Assembly: GCA_964449115.1 (NCBI GenBank)
Contig: CAYUXW010000022.1
Coordinates: 1 to 28,807 of the forward strand
Direction of reading: 5' to 3'
DNA from: UBA1783 sp964449115
GTDB taxonomy: Bacteria; Bacillota_I; Bacilli_A; Erysipelotrichales; Erysipelotrichaceae
Length of the DNA: 28,807 bases
Shown here: piece by piece, positions 24,285 through 28,807 of the stretch
How positions within the stretch are numbered: the stretch's first letter is position 1
How the letters are laid out: each line of letters starts with the position of its first letter
Made by a program: the position numbers and the translations under genes
Notes under the pieces: generated by a model
What the model saw: the letters and a program-made list of their open reading frames with translations, nothing else
The model's database searches: none
Told to the model about the DNA's origin: nothing

Positions 24285-25601
24285 ATGAATAAGACAATAT
24301 TGAACATTTTTGAAAAATATATCAGTGAGAATAAAATCCCCAACGAATTATACAAAAAATATAATGTTAAGAAAGGGTTGAGAAATGAAGATGGCACTGG
24401 TGTTTTAATCGGTTTAACTAGAATAGCGGATGTTGTTGGCTATATCAGAGATGAAGAAGGTAATAAAATCGATATACCAGGAGAGCTGTACTATCGAGGC
24501 ATACCATTAAAAACACTTTATGAAAAGGTCTCAGAGAGCAATCAGACTGGCTATGAGGATATCTGTTTTTTACTGCTTTTTGGTTATCTGCCAAATAAAA
24601 AGGAACTGACAATCTTTAAAAAAGAACTAAGAAATAATTATGATCTTCCAGAAGGTTATTTAGTTACCAACATACTGAAGGCTCCTTCTATTAATATCAT
24701 GAATAAGATTCAAGGTGCTTTATTGCTGTTGTATTCATATGATAAGAACGCTGATAGCTGCAGTGTTGAAAATATTCTTAAACAGGGCTTATCAGTAATA
24801 GCAAAATTACCTGCCATTATAGTTTATTCATATGCTGCTAAAAAGCATTTAATCAATAATCAAAGTTTATTGATTCATCCTGTCAGACATGATTTATCTA
24901 TCGCTGAAAGTATTTTATATTTGCTCAAAGGAGAAAACAACTATACTCAGGAAGAAGTCAAAATTTTGGATCTGCTTATGATAATACAGGCTGATCATGG
25001 TGCTGGTAATAACTCAACTTTCACAAGTCTTGTAGTATCATCTACCGATACAGATATTTACTCATCTTTTACTGCTGCCGTCGGTTCTTTAAAAGGTCCA
25101 AAACATGGTGGAGCTAATGTTACCTGCAAGCATATGATGGATGAAGTAATAAAAGAAGTAGGATTAAAGGCAACTGATGAAGAAATTTTAAATGTTGTCA
25201 AAAGAATACTGGATAAAGATTTCTTTGACAAAAAAGGGCTGGTCTATGGACTGGGACATGCGGTATACACAATCTCAGATCCTAGATGTGTCTTACTTAA
25301 AAAACAAGCTACTGAGGTAGCAGAAATGACAGGTAAAATTGATTATCTTGAGTTTTATAAAAGATTTGAAGATATTGCCTGTAATTACATAAAAGAGATA
25401 AAAGGTAAAAATATAAGTGCCAATGTTGATTTCTACAGTGGACTTATATACGATATGCTGAAAATTCCAGAAGATCTGTTTACCCCTATTTTTGTTGCCA
25501 GCAGAGCTGTAGGCTGGCTGGCTCATAATATCGAAGAAAAAATAAATAGTGGTAGAATTATCCGACCAGCAGGTCAATATGTGGGAGGTATTTTGGAATG
25601 A
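24285..25601 (+). CDS. Citrate synthase
   Basis: Condenses acetyl-CoA with oxaloacetate to citrate. The catalytic triad is visible: H238 in QADHGAGNNSTFT, H325 in GLGHAVY and D382 in NVDFYSG; GPKHGGAN and the substrate-binding RPAGQYVG near the C-terminus also fit. At 438 aa it is a full-length si-type enzyme. The GNNST variant after ADHG is one I associate with anaerobes, from memory. 2-Methylcitrate synthase is possible by sequence alone, but the isocitrate dehydrogenase gene overlapping its stop by 4 bases (ATGA) and the divergent aconitase gene point to citrate. A GTGAGGT ribosome site is at good spacing. Confidence 0.93.
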   Translation: MNKTILNIFEKYISENKIPNELYKKYNVKKGLRNEDGTGVLIGLTRIADVVGYIRDEEGNKIDIPGELYYRGIPLKTLYEKVSESNQTGYEDICFLLLFGYLPNKKELTIFKKELRNNYDLPEGYLVTNILKAPSINIMNKIQGALLLLYSYDKNADSCSVENILKQGLSVIAKLPAIIVYSYAAKKHLINNQSLLIHPVRHDLSIAESILYLLKGENNYTQEEVKILDLLMIIQADHGAGNNSTFTSLVVSSTDTDIYSSFTAAVGSLKGPKHGGANVTCKHMMDEVIKEVGLKATDEEILNVVKRILDKDFFDKKGLVYGLGHAVYTISDPRCVLLKKQATEVAEMTGKIDYLEFYKRFEDIACNYIKEIKGKNISANVDFYSGLIYDMLKIPEDLFTPIFVASRAVGWLAHNIEEKINSGRIIRPAGQYVGGILE

Positions 25602-26602
25602 AATATGTAACGTTATTTGAAGGTGATGGAATAGGGCCAGAAATAACTGCCAGTGTTGTTCAAATATTCAACCATTTAAACTTGCCAATCACCTTTGAAA
25701 AATACGATATTGGTCAAACACTATATGAAAAAGAAGGCATACTGATATCACAGGAATCAATCGCTTCAATTAAAAAAAATAAAGTAGCTTTAAAAGCTCC
25801 TATTTCTACACCAATAGGCAAAGGATTTAGAAGCATTAATGTCCACTTGAGACTATTGTTTGATCTATACGGCAATATCAGACCTGCAAAATCATACAAA
25901 CAGATTAAATCCAGATTCAGCAATATAGATTTAGTCGTTTTTAGAGAAAACACGGAAGATTTATACATCGGTGAAGAAAAAAAGATCAACGATGATGAAT
26001 TTATTGCTATTAAAAAAATTACCAGGAAAGCTTCAAGAAGGATTATAAAATTAGCTTTTGAATACGCCATAAAAAATAACCGCAAACAAGTTACCTGCGT
26101 ACATAAGGCAAATATCCTGAAAATGACTGATGGCTTGTTTTTAGAAGAGTTCAACAAGATAAAAGAAGACTACCATTCTATTATTTCAAATGATTTGATT
26201 GTCGATAATGCCTGCATGCAGCTGGTCATGAGACCTGAAAACTATGATGTACTTGTTATGCCTAATTTATATGGAGATATAGTATCGGACCTTGCAAGTG
26301 GCTTAATTGGTGGTTTAGGCTTACTGCCAAGTGTCAATATGAATGAAGAATATGCTATCTTTGAAGCTGTACATGGTTCAGCTTTAGATATCGCCAATAA
26401 AGATATTGCTAATCCTACAGCCTTTATTCTCAGCGGCTGTATGATGCTGGAACATTTAGGATTTGACAAAGAAGCTACTTTGATTAGAGATGCCATTAAT
26501 TATACATTTAATAATCTGGAAAATTGTACAGTTGATCTAGGTGGAAAAGCATCAACATCACAATATACCCAAAACATCATTAACAATCTAGGTAAAAAAT
26601 AG
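25598..26602 (+). CDS. icd: Isocitrate dehydrogenase, probably NAD-dependent
   Basis: Oxidatively decarboxylates isocitrate to 2-oxoglutarate. Substrate residues are S79 and R85 in RSINVHLR, R95, R116 in FRENTEDLY, Y123 and K170; metal-binding aspartates are D203, D227 and D231 (NLYGDIVSD). At the cofactor site, HGSALDIANKD places D264-I265 where NADP enzymes carry Lys-Tyr, which indicates NAD. The 334 aa length matches the short NAD-IDH/isopropylmalate dehydrogenase group; 3-isopropylmalate dehydrogenase is the alternative, but the operon with citrate synthase and the Ser at position 79 favour isocitrate. Start and ATGA overlap indicate coupling to citrate synthase. Confidence 0.9.
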   Translation: MKYVTLFEGDGIGPEITASVVQIFNHLNLPITFEKYDIGQTLYEKEGILISQESIASIKKNKVALKAPISTPIGKGFRSINVHLRLLFDLYGNIRPAKSYKQIKSRFSNIDLVVFRENTEDLYIGEEKKINDDEFIAIKKITRKASRRIIKLAFEYAIKNNRKQVTCVHKANILKMTDGLFLEEFNKIKEDYHSIISNDLIVDNACMQLVMRPENYDVLVMPNLYGDIVSDLASGLIGGLGLLPSVNMNEEYAIFEAVHGSALDIANKDIANPTAFILSGCMMLEHLGFDKEATLIRDAINYTFNNLENCTVDLGGKASTSQYTQNIINNLGKK

Positions 26603-26636
26603 TGTAAATATTTAAATACAAGAAGACATATGAAAA

Positions 26637-26675
26637 GAAGCGTAAATTCAAAATTTAACGCTTCTTTGTTTTTTT
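26637..26675. terminator. Terminator between convergent icd and tpiA
   Basis: GAAGCGTAAATT (26637-26648) pairs with AATTTAACGCTTC (26652-26664) with one bulged A, followed on the plus strand by TTTGTTTTTTT. The minus strand also ends in a short T-rich run (TTCTTTTC), so it can serve tpiA as well. Confidence 0.85.
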
Positions 26676-26686
26676 AATAATCTCTA

Positions 26687-27436
26687 TTATTTTACTGCAT
26701 CGATGATTTCTTTAAATGAATCAACTTTTAGAGAAGCTCCACCAATTAAAGCACCATCAATATCTTTTTCTGCCATATATGCAGCAATATTTCCTGGATT
26801 AACACTTCCACCGTATTGGATTCTGACGCTTTCAGCTACTTCTTCGCCATACATCCTTTTAACCTGATCTCTGACAATTGCACAGGTATCCTGAGCAATT
26901 TCCTTGGTAGCACTCTTACCAGTTCCGATAGCCCAGATTGGCTCATAAGCAATAACCATCTTAGCTACAGCTTCACCGCAAACACCATCTAAACCAGCTG
27001 CAATCTGTCCTCTGACCCATTCTTCTGTTTTCCCAGCTTCAAATGTTTCCAAAGATTCACCGCAGCACATGATTGGTGTCATGCCTGCAGCAATAAGTCT
27101 TTTAACCTTCTTGTTGACAGTTTCATCAGTATCACCAAACATTTCTCTTCTTTCAGAGTGTCCAACGATACACCATTTCAAGCCGATTTCTTCTAACATT
27201 GGAACAGATACTTCACCAGTATAAGCTCCACTGTCCGCAAAGTGACAGTTTTCAGCTGCAATAATCAGGTTTTTTGCTTTTTTAATTGACCTTCTTAAAG
27301 CAAGAAATGAAGTTGCTACACCAAAATCAGCTGTATCAACACCATCAAGATAAGGATCAACTGCTTTAATAAACTCTTTTGCTTCAGCAATAGTTTTATT
27401 CATTTTCCAGTTTCCAACGATAATAGGTTTTCTCAT
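26687..27436 (-). CDS. tpiA: Triosephosphate isomerase
   Basis: Interconverts dihydroxyacetone phosphate and glyceraldehyde 3-phosphate in glycolysis. It is a complete TIM barrel of 249 aa with K11 in NWKMNK, the catalytic H93 in VGHSERR, the catalytic E165 in AYEPIWAIGTG and the phosphate-binding YGGSVNPGN. It starts 16 bases after pgk behind a GGGGGAT ribosome site and has no promoter of its own, so it is cotranscribed with pgk. Confidence 0.97.
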   Translation of the reverse strand: MRKPIIVGNWKMNKTIAEAKEFIKAVDPYLDGVDTADFGVATSFLALRRSIKKAKNLIIAAENCHFADSGAYTGEVSVPMLEEIGLKWCIVGHSERREMFGDTDETVNKKVKRLIAAGMTPIMCCGESLETFEAGKTEEWVRGQIAAGLDGVCGEAVAKMVIAYEPIWAIGTGKSATKEIAQDTCAIVRDQVKRMYGEEVAESVRIQYGGSVNPGNIAAYMAEKDIDGALIGGASLKVDSFKEIIDAVK

Positions 27437-27451
27437 TTTATCCCCCTTTTC

Positions 27452-28669
27452 TTAAATTTCATTAATAACATCAACGCCTGGTAATCCATTGCCTTCTAAA
27501 AATTCCAGCGAAGCTCCTCCACCAGTAGAAACATGGCTCACTTTATCAGCGTAACCTAACTGTTTAATAGCAGCAGCGCTGTCGCCACCACCAATGATTG
27601 TTGTTCCATCAGTTTGGGCTAAAGCAGCTGCAATAGCATTTGTACCTTTAGCTAACAGCGGATTTTCAAAGACACCCATTGGTCCATTCCAAACAACAGT
27701 TTTTGCATTTTTGACTTCTTCGGCAAATAATTGTGCTGTTTTTTCACCGATATCTAAACCTTGCATATCAGCTGGAATTGCTTTTGCATCAACTGTTTTA
27801 ACTTCGATTTCAGCATCGATTGGATTAGGGAAACTATCAGCTACAACAGTATCAACTGGCAACAATAATTTCTTTCCTAAATCTTCAGCTTTTTTCATCA
27901 TTTCACCACAGTATTCAACCTGCTCTAAATCAACCAAAGATTCTCCAACTTCCAAACCTTTAGCTTTTAAGAAAGTATATGCCATTCCTCCACCAATAAT
28001 CAGAGTGTCACATTTTTCTAACAGGTTATCGATAACTTTTAATTTATCAGCAACTTTTGCCCCACCCAAAATAGCTACAAATGGTCTTACTGGATGTTCA
28101 ACTGCGTTACCTAAGAACTCTAATTCTTTTTCAATTAAGAAACCAACCGCATTTGGTAAAAGTTCTGCTACGCCTACTGTCGAAGCATGAGCTCTATGTA
28201 CTGAACCAAAAGCGTCTGAAACATATAAATCAGCCAGTGATGCCCAATATTTTGCTAATTCTGGGTCATTTTTACTTTCACCTTTTTCATAGCGCGTATT
28301 CTGCATTAACACTACATTACCTTCAGTTAATTCATTGATTGCTGCTTCAAGCTTTTCTCCTCTAGTTGCATCAACAAATGTAACCTTGGCAGCTGGCAAA
28401 TATTCTTGTAATTTAGCTGCAACTGGAGCCATATTATTTTTAGCCTTGTCGCTAGCTGTTTTCTCAGGATCTTTATGATCAACTTTCCCCAAGTGAGAGA
28501 ATAAAATAACCTTGGCACCTTTTTCTAATAAATAATTAATTGTCGGTAAAGCAGCCACCACACGGTTGTCATCAGTAATGACATCTCCTGCGCGAGGAAC
28601 ATTAAAGTCAACCCTTACCAGGACCTTTTTACCTTTAACATCTAAATCTCTAACTGTACGTTTAGACAT
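27452..28669 (-). CDS. pgk: Phosphoglycerate kinase
   Basis: Transfers phosphate from 1,3-bisphosphoglycerate to ADP, the first ATP-forming step of lower glycolysis. RVDFNVP at about 19-25, the substrate-binding SHLGK, a second-domain ILGGAKVADK and the nucleotide-binding GGGDSAAA near the C-terminus are all present. I start it at 28669 (405 aa): AAAGGAGG lies 7 bases before that ATG, whereas the in-frame ATG eight codons upstream would swallow this ribosome site. It is the first gene of pgk-tpiA inside the window; whether gap lies further upstream cannot be seen, but a promoter directly before pgk suggests its own start. Confidence 0.96.
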   Translation of the reverse strand: MSKRTVRDLDVKGKKVLVRVDFNVPRAGDVITDDNRVVAALPTINYLLEKGAKVILFSHLGKVDHKDPEKTASDKAKNNMAPVAAKLQEYLPAAKVTFVDATRGEKLEAAINELTEGNVVLMQNTRYEKGESKNDPELAKYWASLADLYVSDAFGSVHRAHASTVGVAELLPNAVGFLIEKELEFLGNAVEHPVRPFVAILGGAKVADKLKVIDNLLEKCDTLIIGGGMAYTFLKAKGLEVGESLVDLEQVEYCGEMMKKAEDLGKKLLLPVDTVVADSFPNPIDAEIEVKTVDAKAIPADMQGLDIGEKTAQLFAEEVKNAKTVVWNGPMGVFENPLLAKGTNAIAAALAQTDGTTIIGGGDSAAAIKQLGYADKVSHVSTGGGASLEFLEGNGLPGVDVINEI

Positions 28670-28697
28670 AACAAAACCTCCTTTTAGATACAATAAA

Positions 28698-28706
28698 ATT
28701 ATAACA
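28698..28706 (-). promoter_or_regulatory. Extended -10 promoter of pgk-tpiA
   Basis: Minus-strand TGTTATAAT, a perfect extended -10, lies 28 bases before the pgk ATG. The -35 position (28721-28726) is only T/A-rich and overlaps a palindrome. Confidence 0.6.
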
Positions 28707-28723
28707 CCTTTTATAACTATTTA

Positions 28724-28745
28724 AAAATACTTTGTGAAGTATTTT
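28724..28745. repeat. Palindrome upstream of the pgk promoter
   Basis: AAAATACTT-TGTG-AAGTATTTT is a perfect 9-bp inverted repeat with a 4-base centre overlapping the -35 zone of the pgk promoter. It is a candidate operator or activator site; its position fits either. The remaining bases to the window end show only small repeats (TAATC-GTGT-GATTA at 28750-28763 and TGGGA-N5-TCCCA at 28791-28805) and no gene. Confidence 0.5.
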
Positions 28746-28807
28746 ACATAATCGTGTGATTAATAAGTGATAATGTCCTAAGTAGTATCATGGGAAAATG
28801 TCCCAAA

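Noticed and set aside
25714..26157. 147-codon open frame antisense to isocitrate dehydrogenase
   Set aside because: No start signals, and the opposite strand carries all conserved catalytic residues.
27594..28190. Long 198-codon open frame antisense to pgk
   Set aside because: It is the mirror of a highly conserved gene, has no ribosome site and no protein-like motifs.
28791..28805. TGGGA-N5-TCCCA as a riboswitch or T-box part
   Set aside because: The stem is only 5 bp, is cut by the window edge, and no T-box or riboswitch core is present.

Overview
The window is compact, AT-rich DNA from a low-GC Gram-positive bacterium (Bacillota). HPr kinase, ComFA/ComFC, an LCP cell-wall ligase, strong GGAGG-type ribosome sites and TGA used as a true stop all fit. 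Gene content and style (incomplete TCA cycle, TelA/XpaC, paired bactofilins) suggest the Erysipelotrichia or a neighbouring class, but that placement is inference. No tRNA, rRNA, CRISPR array, insertion sequence or prophage gene is visible. No stretch longer than about 160 bases lacks a gene, except the two window edges (about 145 and 140 bases).

Layout, left to right. (1) A minus-strand operon uvrA-hprK-lgt/HAD-trxB (8059 to 1943) uses ATGA, 2-nt and 22-nt junctions and ends at a clear terminator. An M3 oligoendopeptidase follows with its own promoter. The notable point is that lgt is fused in frame to a PpaX-like HAD phosphatase beside hprK. (2) A plus-strand five-gene cluster (8159-13315) encodes an XpaC-like membrane protein, an unrecognised helical protein, a large tandem AAA+ ATPase (degenerate Clp-like first module, CbbX/SpoVK-like active second module), TelA, and a small basic membrane-anchored protein. 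This is the best candidate here for a poorly described system. (3) A bidirectional terminator separates it from two tandem bactofilins on the minus strand. (4) Minus-strand secA-prfB follows; prfB needs a +1 programmed frameshift at an in-frame TGA to give full-length RF2 (366 aa). (5) Next come comFA-comFC (comFA has a start-codon problem), an LCP ligase with an extra extracellular domain, and the divergent yigZ/IMPACT gene. (6) An aconitase gene diverges from a citrate synthase-isocitrate dehydrogenase pair, together giving the oxidative half-TCA branch to 2-oxoglutarate. (7) The glycolytic pgk-tpiA operon lies at the right edge.

From memory, uvrA-hprK-lgt-ppaX, trxB, secA-prfB, comF and the yvyE/LCP pair also lie in one broad region in Bacillus subtilis. 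The window therefore looks like an old chromosomal backbone into which the XpaC/AAA/TelA cluster and the bactofilins are set. Many promoters here are of the extended -10 type (TGnTATAAT) with weak -35 boxes.
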